A stretch of DNA of 64,000 bases, taken from contig CM055107.1 of NCBI GenBank assembly GCA_029204225.1, positions 45,929,023 to 45,993,022 of the forward strand, given 5' to 3'. The first letter of the stretch is position 1. The number at the start of each line of letters is the position of its first letter. Both the position numbers and the translations under genes were made by a program. The notes below the pieces were generated by a model, which saw only the letters and a program-made list of their open reading frames with translations, was not told the origin of the DNA and did not search any database. Source of the stretch: Diphasiastrum complanatum. Lineage: Eukaryota; Streptophyta; Lycopodiopsida; Lycopodiales; Lycopodiaceae. This document shows positions 32,200-42,959 of the stretch, piece after piece.

Positions 32200-32634
32200 C
32201 TCACAAAATGATTAATATCTCAATATGCTTGCTCCTAGCATGAAAGATAGGATTGGATGTCATTATTTGGGCTGATTGATTGTCACAAAAGATGATTGGT
32301 CTCTCTGAAAAATCCAGCAAGTGAAGGTCCTTGATCATCCTCTTGATCCATACCATCTCCTTTGTGCAATGTGTAAGAGCTTTGTACTCGGCCTCACTAG
32401 ATGACAATGAGATAGTGGCTTGTTTCTTTGACATCCATGATATAGCTCCATCACCTATGAAAATACAATAAGAACTAATGGATCTCCTATCCATTATATC
32501 TCCAGCATAGTCCGAATCTGAAAATCCAAAAAGATTAGGTGATGATCCCTCATATAATATGCCAAAATCTCGAGTTCCAATGATGTACCTCAAAACTCGC
32601 TTTCCTAGCTTCCAATGCTCCTAGCATAGTTTTT
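32200..32634 (-). pseudogene. D1 RNase H
   Basis: Minus strand from about 32634: HWKLGKRVLRYIIGTRDFGI, FSDSDYAGDIMDRRSISSY, ISWMSKKQATISLSSSEAEY, IFCDNQSAQIMTSNP and FHARSKHIEI, the full set of copia RNase H motifs with the catalytic D-E-D residues in place. After HIEI the usual YH-FVRE continuation is shifted by one frame, truncating the frame at 32201. Confidence 0.9.
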
Positions 32635-33726
32635 GCCAATAGAACTTTGATCCATCATAAGAATGATCTTCTTCCTAAGAATAGATCTCCTTTCAATGAT
32701 CATGTAATTCTCAAAATAGAAACAACCATAATTGATATAGAGAATAGTGTCCACTTGGGATGCTTCACTATTTCTTACATCAATTTTACATGTAAAAATG
32801 TGACTAGAACATGAAGAATCAAATAGAATGTAAATGAAATGATTCCACCATGCTTCCAACTCTGAACTCTCTGGAAAAATACAGCAAACAAACAATAAAT
32901 GTGAGTGATCAACTTTTGCTTGCATGTCTCCTCCTCCTTTGTCCTTTGTTGCCTTGTATCCACTATGATACTCCATGAATGAGCCTCCATCTTCATCTTG
33001 CCACAAGAAACCATCAAACCTTGGAAATCCATGAGTAGGTGAGTACATTAATGATGCAAATCCAACACCACATGACTCCATCAACCAAGTAGTTTTCACT
33101 AGTCCATCTTCAAGATCTACTTGACACAAGAAAATGACCATGAATTCACCAAAAATTGACAATCTCCAAGTATTGGCACCAAGTAGCTCAACACGTGAGA
33201 ACTTAGCCATGGATGAGTGACATAATAAACCTCCAATAGCTTCATTTCCATCAGCAAAATCAGCCAATAATGCTAATACAAATCCAACATCAAAACAATG
33301 CTCACCAATGTAGCTAGTTTTACCATATCTTGACAATTTGCACACATCCACATGAAATTGCTCAAACATGAGATAGAACAAGTAAAGTAAACTTGAACAA
33401 CACTTCCTTGATGCTCCTTTGACCTTACTTGAGTCTTCAATATGCTGCAAAAACAGATCCATAACACCTTTGCCAATTACCTCTCCTTTGATGCTCTTGA
33501 CTAGCTCCAAATTGCCAACTTCCTTTTTGACTAGTTGAAGTGCTTTGAGATCAACCTCTTGATCTTCAACTTGACCATCAAAGTCATTGAAAAAAATTTG
33601 TTTTCCAGATCCATTACTTGATTTTACAGCAAGATAACATCCATCCACTTGCATAGCTCTATGTACACAAGAAGATCCTCCAAAAGATGTTCCACTCTTC
33701 ATAAGAGATCGATATTCAAGATCCAT
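32605..33726 (-). CDS. 373-residue open frame replacing the RT of D1; product not recognised
   Basis: The first residues MDLEYRSLMKSGTS are the normal start of copia RT. From about 33690 the sequence changes abruptly to unrelated protein (FGGSSCVHRAMQVDG, VEDQEVDLKALQLVKKEVG, YGKTSYIGEHCFDVGF, FLCQVDLEDGLVKTTWLMES, SPTHGFPRFDGFLW) and stays open to the junction with RNase H at about 32635 (GSIGS/HWK). No RT fingers, no YVDD and no other domain recognised; there is no signal peptide at the start. It has Cys-rich and hydrophobic stretches (CCSSLLYLFYLMFEQF) and a basic end. A random 350-codon stretch is very unlikely to lack stops, so this looks like captured coding sequence. Its source cannot be named from here. 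Confidence 0.75.
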   Translation of the reverse strand: MDLEYRSLMKSGTSFGGSSCVHRAMQVDGCYLAVKSSNGSGKQIFFNDFDGQVEDQEVDLKALQLVKKEVGNLELVKSIKGEVIGKGVMDLFLQHIEDSSKVKGASRKCCSSLLYLFYLMFEQFHVDVCKLSRYGKTSYIGEHCFDVGFVLALLADFADGNEAIGGLLCHSSMAKFSRVELLGANTWRLSIFGEFMVIFLCQVDLEDGLVKTTWLMESCGVGFASLMYSPTHGFPRFDGFLWQDEDGGSFMEYHSGYKATKDKGGGDMQAKVDHSHLLFVCCIFPESSELEAWWNHFIYILFDSSCSSHIFTCKIDVRNSEASQVDTILYINYGCFYFENYMIIERRSILRKKIILMMDQSSIGKNYARSIGS

Positions 33727-33835
33727 TGGTTGGATCCACTCCTCTTATTTCCTTGCTTGATCTACACTTGTAGGCTCATCCAAAGAGGTTAGGAAAGCAA
33801 CATAATTTCCAGAAACTACTTGCTTACCCTTTTGA

Positions 33836-34849
33836 TCATATGTGAGCCTTGAAGGTACTTGTCTTTCTCTTGATGTTCTCCTTGGCTTTTGACTTGATGA
33901 AGGTCCCATCACCACCATCCAAAGTAGGATCCTTCTCATCAACATCAAGAATGTTAGAACTATCTACTTTACCATCAATCATGCTTGAAGACACCTTTGG
34001 AATGTTTCCCTCATAAAAAATGACATCTCTACCAACGATCACTTTGTTAGTAGAAGGAATGTAAACCTTGTAGGCTTTACTCACCTCACTATATCCAACA
34101 AAAATACCTCTTCTTGAAGATGGATCCTCCTTGGTCCTATCATCAAGAGTAATGTTGACATAGCATGTGCATCCAAAGGTTCTTAGAAAGTTGACACTCG
34201 GCCTCCTCTTGAATAGCATCTCAAAAGGTGTCCTTCCATCCAAAATAGCACTCGGCCACCTATTGCATAAGAAATTGGCACACAACAAAGCTTGATCCCA
34301 AAATGGTTTGTCAAGATTAGCACTTAACATCATAGCTTTAGCACTTTCACATAAAGTCCTATTCTTCCTTTCAGCCACTCCATTTTGTTGTGGAGTCCTT
34401 GATGTTGTATACTCCCTCTTGATCCCATGCTCATCACAAAAGCCCTTGAACTTGTTAGATATGTACTCACCACCATTGTCACCTCTCAAGCACTTGATCT
34501 TTGTGGAAAATTGGTTCTCCCTTTCATTCTTGAACTTGACAAAGACATCATACACTTCATCCTTGCTCTTTAGTAGATAGATCCAACAAAATCTACTAAA
34601 ATCATCAATGAATGTTACATAAATCTTAGCTCCACTATTGCTAATTGTAGTAAATCCATGAATATTCGAATGTACAAGTTGAAAAGGCTTTGTAGATCTA
34701 GAAATAGATCTAGTATAAGGTAGTCTATGTGACTTAGACAAAGCACAAGACTCACAAACATGCTCATCATTACTTAAGGAGCTTGGAAGACCAATCACAA
34801 CCTTCTTCCTTGCCATTACCTCCAATGACTTGAAGTTGAGGTGTCCCAT
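33836..34849 (-). pseudogene. D1 integrase with GAG-pre-integrase module
   Basis: A 337-residue open frame from WHKRMGHL/CESC (zinc module, Cys 32 and 35) through the core. The first catalytic Asp of DDE is Asn (VHSNIHG, residue 62; D3 keeps VPSDIHG). The second (GDNGGEYIS) and the Glu (PQQNGVAERKNRTL) are present. It ends in an Asp/Lys-rich linker. Intact as a frame but predicted inactive because of the Asp-to-Asn change. Confidence 0.9.
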
Positions 34850-35056
34850 CCTTTTGTGCCAAACCTCTTGAATAGAAATTTGCTCCCTTGCAACACATCA
34901 AACTTGGTTAGCAATAACACAAGCATCAAGTTTGAACAACTTCCCTTGTCTTTTACCTTTTCCAATCAAGACATCCTTCCTTTTGATCAAACGAGCATCT
35001 CCATCAAACTCCACCTTGAGGCCCTTACTTAGCATTTGACTCACACTAAGCAAATT

Positions 35057-36168
35057 CTAGGTAATAGATGGAATAAACAAGACATCCTCCAAATGAACAT
35101 TCCTATTTGTAGAGAGAGAAATAGGAATTGTGCCAATCCCTTTGATTGCACACTCACCATCATTGGCCGTGTAGATCACCCTCTTGTCATCTCCATATGC
35201 CAACAAAGAAGTGAAGTACTCTTTGTGAAAGGTCATGTGTGAACTTGCTCCACTATCAATCCACCAAGGATCTAGATCTCCATCATTAGCAAGCATACAT
35301 GAAGACATCACAAAAGCATCATCATTTGCATCTTGCACATCCAAACCATCCTCATCAAGAGTAAGATTATCTTGCTTGTCTCCTTGATCTCTCTTCTTCT
35401 TGTAGCACTCACTTGCAAAGTGTCCTTGGATGCCACAATAGAAGCACTTGAGCTTTGATCTATCCTTCTTTTTGCCACTTGAAGAAGCATCCACTTGATC
35501 TTGCACTTTAGACCACTTGCTTTTGGTTTTGCCCTTGAATTTGCCCTTTGTGAACATAGCATCCTCTTGAAGTGTCGATGTAGATCCATCTCTTGCTTGA
35601 AGCCTATATTCCTCATTGATCAAGATCTCTTGAAGATCCATCAAACTTAAAAAAGTCTTTTGAATAGCAATACTTTGAACAATGTTAGCATGAGCATTCA
35701 ACAAGCCATTAAGAATCACTTGAATAAGCTCTCCTTCCTTAATGCTTTCATCTATGCAAGCTAACTCATCATTCAATGCTTTCATTCTCAAAACAAAAGT
35801 ACTTGGACTTTCTTCATTCTTTTGCAAACAAGAAAAGATTTGCCTTCTTAGAGTCAACACTCTAGAAGTAGACTTGGATTCATAAAGCTTCTTCAATGAA
35901 TTCCAAGCTTCCAAAGATGATGTGCACTTACCAACTTCCTTGAAAGTTCATTGGTAACATTCATCTTTATCATGTGTAGAGCCTTCTTGGCCCTCTTGTC
36001 ATACCTCAATTGATCTTGTTGTGTTGCTGGTCTCTCCTCCAGACCTACAACAATATCCAAAACATCATTCATCTCAAGAAGTGACTCCATCCTCACTTTC
36101 CATAATGAATAGTTACTTGAGGTAAGCCTATCATTGGCTTCCAACATGACTCCAATTGAGGTTGCCAT
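35057..36168 (-). pseudogene. D1 gag and protease
   Basis: The gag start MATSIGVMLEANDRLTSSNY with SLWKVRMESLLEMNDV is at 36168; a frameshift near 35920 separates it from the 285-residue frame 35914-35057. That frame has the UBN2-type gag domain (SLKKLYESKSTSRVLTLRRQ), a perfect CCHC knuckle (CFYCGIQGHFASEC) and the copia protease triad (WWIDSGASSHM). A stop follows VLFIPSIT at 35057, before the LLSVSQ segment. Two lesions in all. Confidence 0.92.
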
Positions 36169-36756
36169 ATAACAATGACCTGATCTTCTCTTTCAACATG
36201 TTTCAATGCACAAAGCACTCCTTTGAATAACAACAAATGCTTTCAAAAAAAATCACCAAGATTTGAAACTATCTCACAAATTCTCTTTTAGCACTTATCC
36301 AAGCAAATCAACACATAGAATCATGGAATCTTGATCAACCTATGATCTATTCTCAATCTAATGACTTTTGCCACTTCCTAAGATTGAAACACACTCAAAT
36401 GAAGTCCAGCAACCTCACTATCTAGAGATCCAATCAAAATTAGGGTTTTGACAAAATCACAAAAAATTTACTATTCCAAATCTACATGCAAATGCTGAAA
36501 ATTTGATATGCAATCTATAAGCCACCACTTAGGCTGAACCAATGATCCAAAAATCAGCCAAATCTAGCATGTGAATTCAAAAAATGGAAATGAACAAGTA
36601 TATTGACCTATTTAGTGTTTTGATCTACAAAAGATCCAATCTACAAAAGCAAAAAATCCGATTTTGGTGTAGAATCCTCTCTAGCATGCTCTAGACTTGA
36701 TATCTTCACCAAATCATTGATAGATCTGATTTTCTCCTTCATAACCTGAAACACAA
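36169..36756 (-). other. D1 untranslated leader
   Basis: Between PBS and gag start; no open frame. Same sequence follows the PBS of D2 at 46853-47441. Confidence 0.8.
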
Positions 36757-36768
36757 GCTCTGATACCA
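36757..36768 (-). promoter_or_regulatory. primer-binding site of D1
   Basis: GCTCTGATACCA adjoining the right LTR; complementary to initiator-Met tRNA 3' end. Confidence 0.95.
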
Positions 36769-37420
36769 TGTGAAAGATTTTTTTCATCTTTAAGATCCAA
36801 TCTACTTGAATGATCTTTGGTTAGAAAGAGAAATACACTACCAATTTCACCAATGTAGAAAAATCAGCATCTACACACAATTTGAGATGCAAACACTAAT
36901 AGAACTTGATCAAACTTGAATGACATGATTATATACTGTTGTTGTCCGTACAAAACCAGCAAGCTACTGTATTTCACACGTGTGATCCGAAAATAGCAAA
37001 TATAGATCATTCTACACATAGAATTGCAAGCAATCACCAAGATAGTGCACCAATGGATAGTAGAACCCAAGAGAACCATGTATAAGCATGAAATGAGATA
37101 GAGAAGAGAGAATATGACTCTCTCCAAGAGTTGCATCCTTTTATAGCAGGTCCAGACCCTATTTGGCCACTTGGCTTTCCCACCAAAATGCTAACCCTAC
37201 CAATTTTGGGTCTAGAATCAATGTACCCAACTTATTCAAATTGAATATACTCAAACTTGCATTCTATCTTTCCCACACTTTCAAAAAAGTGTTTATTTGA
37301 ATGAAATTTAGACTAATGAACTTTGAAAAGTCAACCTCTAAGTCTAAAACAAGTTTTGGCCTCAATATGCCAAATATGAAAATATTGCAAAATGTGATGA
37401 AACTAGTTGAATCTTTCACG
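36769..37420 (-). repeat. D1 5' LTR
   Basis: TGTGAAAGATTT...CTTTCACG; the final A of the expected CA is G. Very close to the left copy over its length. Confidence 0.92.
36975..36984. promoter_or_regulatory. CACACGTGTG palindrome in D1 right LTR
   Basis: Perfect 10-mer in TGTATTTCACACGTGTGATC. Confidence 0.6.
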
Positions 37421-37425
37421 GTCAA
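37421..37425. repeat. target-site duplication of D1, right copy
   Basis: GTCAA, identical to 31401-31405. Confidence 0.9.
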
Positions 37426-37640
37426 TCCCCCACTTTTCAAATGGTGCAAGAGGTAGGATTGGCGTCAACGGCCAATGTATTGTTTTTGTTGGCTTTTCAG
37501 ATCTCTGGCATGGATCACACGATCGTATGTAGTTCGATACATCCTTGAACATAGTTGGCCACTGATACTTGGCTGTTAATATTTTACTAACAATGTTCTT
37601 TAAAGCAAAGTGTCTACTAGTATCCTTCAAATGTAAGGCT
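37421..37640 (-). pseudogene. gypsy F integrase, N-terminal zinc domain
   Basis: Minus strand: HFALKNIVSKILTAKYQWP, IRSCDPCQR and APFEKWGID, the HHCC zinc module and start of the integrase core. Cut by D1; continues at 31405. Confidence 0.88.
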
Positions 37641-37959
37641 TGTACAACCTTTTTTATATCTTCAATTTCGAGACATCTTCTTAACTGATGATCAACACCA
37701 AGCTTGTATAGGACATTGTTAATAATAGTATAAGGTGCTACCTTATATTGAAAAATTGTCTTCTTTAATCATATCCATCAGGATATATTTGATCCTTAAG
37801 ATAAGCAATGATATCAAAATATAAAGAAATTTCGAATAAGTTTTCATTTGAAAAATCATCTTTAATTGGACCTGCAACTCTTCCCGTGCTGAGTTGCGAT
37901 AAATAATTAGCATTCATATGGTATTTTCCTTGGTGAGTTCTACTTGATAAGTAAATTCT

Positions 37960-38300
37960 TGCAGAAGTAGAACCTAGTGAAGAATTCATCCTGATAAATC
38001 TGGTTTATTCACCAGATACTTTAGAGCATAGTGATCAACATGGAAAATAAAAGCATATCCCAGCAAATAATGTCAAAATTTCGTAACAGCAAAAATGATT
38101 CCAAGTGCTTCCCGTTTTTTGGCCAAATAATTCTTCTCCAAGGCACTTAGCTGTCGACTTGCATAGTATATGGGATGGTCTTTCTTCTGATCATCCTTCT
38201 GGCTCAGACAGATGCCAATAGAGAATACAAAAACATCGACATAACTATGAAATTGAATAGCCCAGTTTGGTGGACTTAGAATAGGAGCATTGATCAACAT
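37960..38300 (-). pseudogene. gypsy F RNase H
   Basis: Minus strand: APILSPPNWAIQFHSYVDVF, IYYASRQLSALEKNYLAKKR, EALGIIFAVTKF and HYLLGYAFIFHVDHYALKYL, all typical of gypsy RNase H. The next segment has stops. RT and protease that should lie upstream are missing, the frame joining directly to gag. Confidence 0.88.
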
Positions 38301-38309
38301 CTGCTTAAT

Positions 38310-38830
38310 TTATACTGAACACCATATATTTTCTTGTCGAGGATACTGCAGCTGGTTTGGTTCCGGTTGATGTGGAGTTACTGCTATAGTTCCTTGTAAG
38401 GCCTTCAGTTTCTGGTCAAACTGCGCCGTAAGTTGCTCCATCTGCTGTTTGTGTAATTTTGTCATTTGCTCCAACAGTAGTTCTGTGGATAGAGCGGATG
38501 CATTTGATGATGATGATGCGATCGAGGGAGTAGGAGTGTGGGTGGAAGGATATTCGTTATCAGATCCCTCATCCTCTTCTCTGATGGCATCTTCCATAGC
38601 TTCTTGCAGAGTAGTGTACTACTCCCATCGTTTCAGTTCTCTTCTGATGCTTCGTGGTAATCCGGCTAGAAACCACATGATCACCGCATGATCGAGAATC
38701 AAGGCTGTACTGCACTCGATTCGTAGATGTTTGACCCATTCAATACAGTCCCGGACCCTTTTTCGTTTCCCATCTTGACTTTGCTCAACAAGAGAAATAT
38801 AGGCGTCCCAATTTGGACCCAACTCTAAAA
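38310..38830 (-). pseudogene. gypsy F gag
   Basis: Minus strand: a retrotransposon gag-type block with WVKHLRIECSTALI, MWFLAGLPRSIRREL, ending in a stop; then AMEDAIREEDEGSDN, Ser/Thr/Pro stretches and a short coiled coil (EQMTKLHKQQMEQLTAQF). Gag is joined to RNase H by an internal deletion at about 38305. Confidence 0.65.
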
Positions 38831-38834
38831 AATA

Positions 38835-39029
38835 ATCTCTAAGTTTAAAAATGACATTGGGCCTCTAGTTTTATATTAATTCCAAGGCCCAAGTCAAGTT
38901 TATTTTATTTACAACTTTAATTGCGTGCTCATTGGGCCATGGGCTTATACACGCAGGATGCCGTGGCCTCGCAACACATTTTATTGGAGGATTTTATTTA
39001 TTTGCACTTTGTTGGGAATACCCCCAACA
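38835..39029 (-). repeat. H-related LTR remnant next to gypsy F gag
   Basis: It shares the order TGxTCATTGGGxxxxGGxTTAxACACGCAGGxTGCC and a CCCCAACA end with the H LTRs (compare 21890-21979). Its place, to the right of gag of a minus-strand element, suits a shortened 5' LTR of gypsy F, which would make H the LTR family of F-like elements. Confidence 0.45.
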
Positions 39030-39499
39030 ACAGGTCAATAATGTAGGTGAGCACAAAATAATAGCGGATGTAGTCGCGTGCTTCACAAAGCTAATCACAC
39101 AATTTGTAAAGGTGATAGACCTATTACTGACAATACATCTGGAAGAAAGAATCAATGCGCGAAAGCATCTACGATGTCTATCTCTGATTATCACTGATGT
39201 TTTATTCTCTCTCTTCTATTTTGATGTCATTTTGATACACTTTTGATGTTCTTCTAATGTTGTTATAATGCTATTATTTGAATACGCGGATGGTATTCAA
39301 TATATATACATAATTTTTACAGGTGTGTAGATGAAGAAAGTACAAAAGTGAATGTGCTGTCTATGGGAGATTGTGGGTGGCTGCTGTCATTGTCAATCTG
39401 ATTGCACAGTGCATGGGATGAGCGTGAGAAGGCCGCGACGTCAGCCTTCACTAAAATTAACGTTGATGAAAATGCGAAAAACGTGACACTCTGACATAA
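39030..39499 (-). repeat. LTR-A copy 2, left part
   Basis: From CAATAATGTAGGTGAGCAC to GACACTCTGACATA; matches 48478-48945 along its whole length. Interrupted by element G2 and continues at 42711. Contains TTCAATATATATACATAA, a TATA-like stretch. Confidence 0.8.
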
Positions 39500-40454
39500 T
39501 GTAGAAAAATATTAATTATTCTTCTACAAAGAACACAATGAAAGTTTGAATAAATCAAACTAATATTAGTGTCTTCAATGGAGACTGTTTCTGATCTATG
39601 TAATAATAGAACAATATTAGTTTTGATTGAATATGCGTGCAAAAATTATATGCAGAAGTAAGAGACAACTTAGGACAATTTAGACAATAAAAAACTATTG
39701 ATCAAAAAATAAATTTTTATAAACTCTGAATCTGATTCATCAATATACATATCTTGTTGTCTTATCTCGCTGTTGTGTCTCTAATTGAGTGAGTGAGTTA
39801 TAACGAATAGTGCACATGTATTTTTATTGCTGTAGAACAAGTCTTTTGGCCTTTCAATGCTGTAATAGTAGATATCTAACCATTTACGATGGTTGATATT
39901 CAAATAGACGCTTTGTTTCCAGGCTCGAATAAATTCTATTCACGAATTATTCATGATAGTCCATCTCTTCATCTCAGCTTCGTGTTTCGTGAATTGTTCG
40001 TGACACTTGTCTCTTTGCGACATTTTCATCTTTCGCAAATTGTTCGTGACAGATGACAATTCTTGAGCTTGAAGAAGAAATCTAGAATATTTTGCAAACT
40101 GTTCAAGACAGTTTTGCGACAGGTGAGCTTGAAGAATAGTCCAGAAGATTTTGTGAATTGTTCGTGACAATTTCGCAACATTTGAGGCTTGAAAAAGAAA
40201 TAGAATATTTTGTGACAAGATTATGTTTGTGAATCTTTTGAGCTTCAACAAGAAAGCCACGAGCTTCTACAAGAAACTGTTTTGCGAATCTTTTGAGTTG
40301 ACTGCAAGACAAATTTCGCAAATCCTTTGCGAATCTTTTGAGTTGGTCACGAATAGAAATATTTTGAGTTCATGTTTGTTTCTTTCTCATCCTTTTCAAG
40401 TAAACTGCATGCTTTGTTAGTAGAATCAAGATCTATCTGATTAGTTGTTCTACA
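39500..40454 (-). repeat. G2 3' LTR
   Basis: TGTAGAAAAATATTAATTATTC ... TTGTTCTACA on the + strand, 955 bases, matching 41733-42710. Rich in TTCGTGACA / TTTGCGAAT words (39940-40360), an internal degenerate repeat. Confidence 0.88.
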
Positions 40455-41200
40455 GCTCTCTCTCAAAGTGGGCAGTTGGATTAACCCCAATCTTCTTCGC
40501 TGCTTCTCAAACAAAGCCTTACTGAGTGGCTTCGTAAAGATATCAGCTGTCATTTCCTCTATAGGTATGAAGATTGTCTTCAGTATCTTATTCTCAACTA
40601 AGTCCCGAATCACATGATATTTGATAGCTATGTGCTTTGTTTTTTAGTGAAATACATGATCTTTCGTAAGATAGATTGTTGAAGTATTATCCATTAACAA
40701 GACTTAAGGTTTAGAAATAGATTCATCAGATCCTTCCAAAATCTGTTTAATTCAGATCAGCTCATTTGCCATCTTGGCTGCTGCTACATATTCCGCTTCA
40801 CAAGAAGATTGAGCTACTACTGTTTGTTTCTTACTTATCCAGAGTATGGTTGCACCAGATGCTAGAGTACAACCTCCTGAAATACTTTTGTTATCATCCT
40901 TCATGGATGCCCAGCTTGAATCACTATAAGATTCGATGTGGTAAATCCAGTTTCCTTCAAATAATACAGTCCATAGCCTTTCATTTTTTGGAGATATTAT
41001 AGTACTCTCTTTGCCATCTTCCAATGCAATAATCCTGGGTTTTGATTATATTGGCTCAACCTATACACTGCAAACGCTATATTAGGTCTGGTGTTGTCTG
41101 CTAGATATAACAATGATCCAATCAACCTACGATAGGGTGTTTTGGCCATTCGTTCCTCTTCCTTGAGAGTCTACTGACAATCTGCCTTGTTTGGTATTGT
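40455..41200 (-). pseudogene. G2 RNase H and end of RT
   Basis: Minus strand: TPYRRLIGSLLYLADNTRPN (RT end), YSDSSWASMKDDNKSISG, ILWISKKQTVVAQSSCEAEY and IEEMTADIFTKPLSKALFE. Stops and frameshifts separate the blocks. Confidence 0.85.
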
Positions 41201-41208
41201 TCCAAGTA

Positions 41209-41628
41209 TCATGGGAGTATGCACGGATTTTTAATCTTTTGCACGAATGTGTTCAGGTGTTTGCCATCCCAATGTAGGTAAGTTAATTGGTCTTCCAAGA
41301 ACATGATCTGATTACGAGATCGAGTCTCATTCTTGGTTTGCAATTCTTCCCATAAATCCTTTGTGTTCGAAATTGATGTAAGATCTAGCATTATGTTGTC
41401 ATGCACTGAAGATGCAATAATTGCTATTATTTTGTCATTTTTTAAACTCCATTCTCGAAGTTCTTTGCTAGGAGTAACTTCTGGCTTCTTCTCAATTGGT
41501 TCTACCCATTGCCATAGACCTTTGCCCTTCAACAAGAGTGAAGTCTTTAATTTCCAAATCAAGTAGTTTGAACCTTCTGGGTCCAAGATTGTAGTGATCT
41601 TAACTTGAATATTGATGATCGATGACAT
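41209..41628 (-). pseudogene. G2 gag N-terminal domain
   Basis: A 139-residue frame: MSSIINIQVKITTILDPEGS, NYLIWKLKTSLLLKGKGLW, LWEELQTKNETRSRNQIMFL and FVQKIKN, the copia gag (UBN2) fold. It ends at the deletion junction, where RT-end sequence begins. Confidence 0.88.
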
Positions 41629-41719
41629 CTTTTAATTCTGAATAACCTCCAAATTATAGCTTGCTAAGAGGGATGATCTCATTCGTTCTGATATTATTGT
41701 ATCAATTTTAATTCCGTAT

Positions 41720-41731
41720 GCTTTGATACCA
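41720..41731 (-). promoter_or_regulatory. primer-binding site of G2
   Basis: GCTTTGATACCA, one mismatch from the initiator-Met complement, one base from the LTR start. Confidence 0.85.
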
Positions 41732-41732
41732 C

Positions 41733-42710
41733 TGTAGGAAAACATTAATTATTCTTCCATAGAGAACACAATGAAAGTTTGAATAAATTAAACTAATATT
41801 AGTGTCTTCAATCGAGACTGTTTGTAATCTATGTATTAATAGAACAATATTAGTTCTTATTGAACATAGGTGTGAAAATTATATGTGGAAGTAAGAGACA
41901 ACTTAAGACAATCTAGACAATAAGAAACTATTGATCAAAAAATAAATTTTTATAACTTTGAATCTGATTCATCAATATACATGTCTTGTTGTCTTATCTC
42001 GCTGTTGTGTCTCTGATTGAGTGAGTGAGTTATAACGAGTAGTGCACATGTATTTATATTGCTACAAAACAGGTCTTTTGGCCTTTTATTTACGAGTCTT
42101 TTGGCCTTTCAATGTTGTAATAGTAGATATCTAACTGTTTACAATGGTTGATATTCAAATACACGTTCTATTTCCAAGCTCGAATAAATTTTGTTCGCGA
42201 ATTATTTGTGACAGTCCATCTCTTCATCTCATCTTCGTGTTTCACGGATTGTTTGCGACACTTGTCTCTTCGCGACATTTTTGTCTTTCACGAATTGTTC
42301 GTGACAGATGACAATTCTTGAGCTTGAAGAAAAAATCTAGAATATTTCGCGAACTGTTTGAGATAGTTTCGCGATAGGTGAGCTTGATGAACAGTCCAGA
42401 AGATTTCGCAATTGTTCGCGACAATTTTGCGACATCTGAGGCTTGAACAAGAAACATAATATTTCGCGACAAGATTTTGTTCGCGAATCTTTCGAGCTTC
42501 AACAAGAAAGCCACAAGCTTTTGTAAAAAAACTATTTCGCAAATCTTTCAAGTTGACTGCAAGACAAATTTTGCGAATCCTTCGCGAATCTTTCGAGTTG
42601 GTCACAAATAGAAATACTTCGAGTTCGTATTCATTTCTTTCTCATCCTTTGTCAAGTAAACTGCACATTTTGTTAGTAGAATCAAGATCTGTCTAATCAG
42701 TTGCTCTACA
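41733..42710 (-). repeat. G2 5' LTR
   Basis: TGTAGGAAAACATTAATTATTC ... TTGCTCTACA; matches 39500-40454 with many scattered substitutions and a few small indels, suggesting an old insertion. Confidence 0.88.
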
Positions 42711-42959
42711 CATTTGCCTTAAAAACTGATTTATAGGGTACCTTCGCTTTTTTATGAGGGCACCTTTGGCATTTGTAGGGCAGTGTCACCTTTTTCGCTG
42801 GTGAAAATTTACTTGTATTTATGCAAACAATCGCGGTTTTCACCTGTCTTAGTTTACATGTAAATATGCAAACTGTGCAACAACACAAGTAAAATACAAC
42901 AACAAGAATGGAGGCAGATTAACATAGGATTTACGAGAGTAGAGGAAATAAATCCAACA
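42711..42959 (-). repeat. LTR-A copy 2, right part
   Basis: CATTTGCCTTAAAAACTG ... AATCCAACA; complement of 15230-15466 plus 20768-20797. Followed by the PPT complement (ACCCCCCCTTAATC), marking it as the 3' LTR of the A1 body. Confidence 0.85.

Larger units (their letters stand above)
31406..37420 (-). mobile_element. copia element D1, complete with LTRs, RT replaced by a foreign frame
   Basis: A 6.0-kb element with 0.63- and 0.65-kb LTRs, PBS (36757-36768), PPT (32039-32050) and 5-bp target duplication. Reading order on the minus strand is gag with CCHC knuckle, protease, GAG-pre-integrase, integrase, a short RT start, about 1.05 kb of unrelated open frame, then RNase H. It is inserted in the integrase of gypsy F. 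D2 (46191-48470) and D3 (51099-54110) are partial copies of the same family. Confidence 0.95.
39500..42710 (-). mobile_element. element G2: copia with full LTRs but most of pol deleted
   Basis: LTRs 39500-40454 and 41733-42710, PBS at 41720-41731. The 1.28-kb interior holds gag (41628-41209) followed directly by the end of RT and RNase H (41200-40455). Protease, integrase and most of RT are gone. It is inserted in LTR-A copy 2, whose two halves flank it. The flanks read GACATAA and CATTTGCC, so the target duplication is not clear. Confidence 0.85.

Noticed and set aside
39030-39499. Independent repeat family (SINE or MITE) with copies at 20.8, 39.0 and 48.5 kb
   Set aside because: All three copies adjoin LTR-A sequence in the same relative order once the inserted elements are removed, so they are part of LTR-A.
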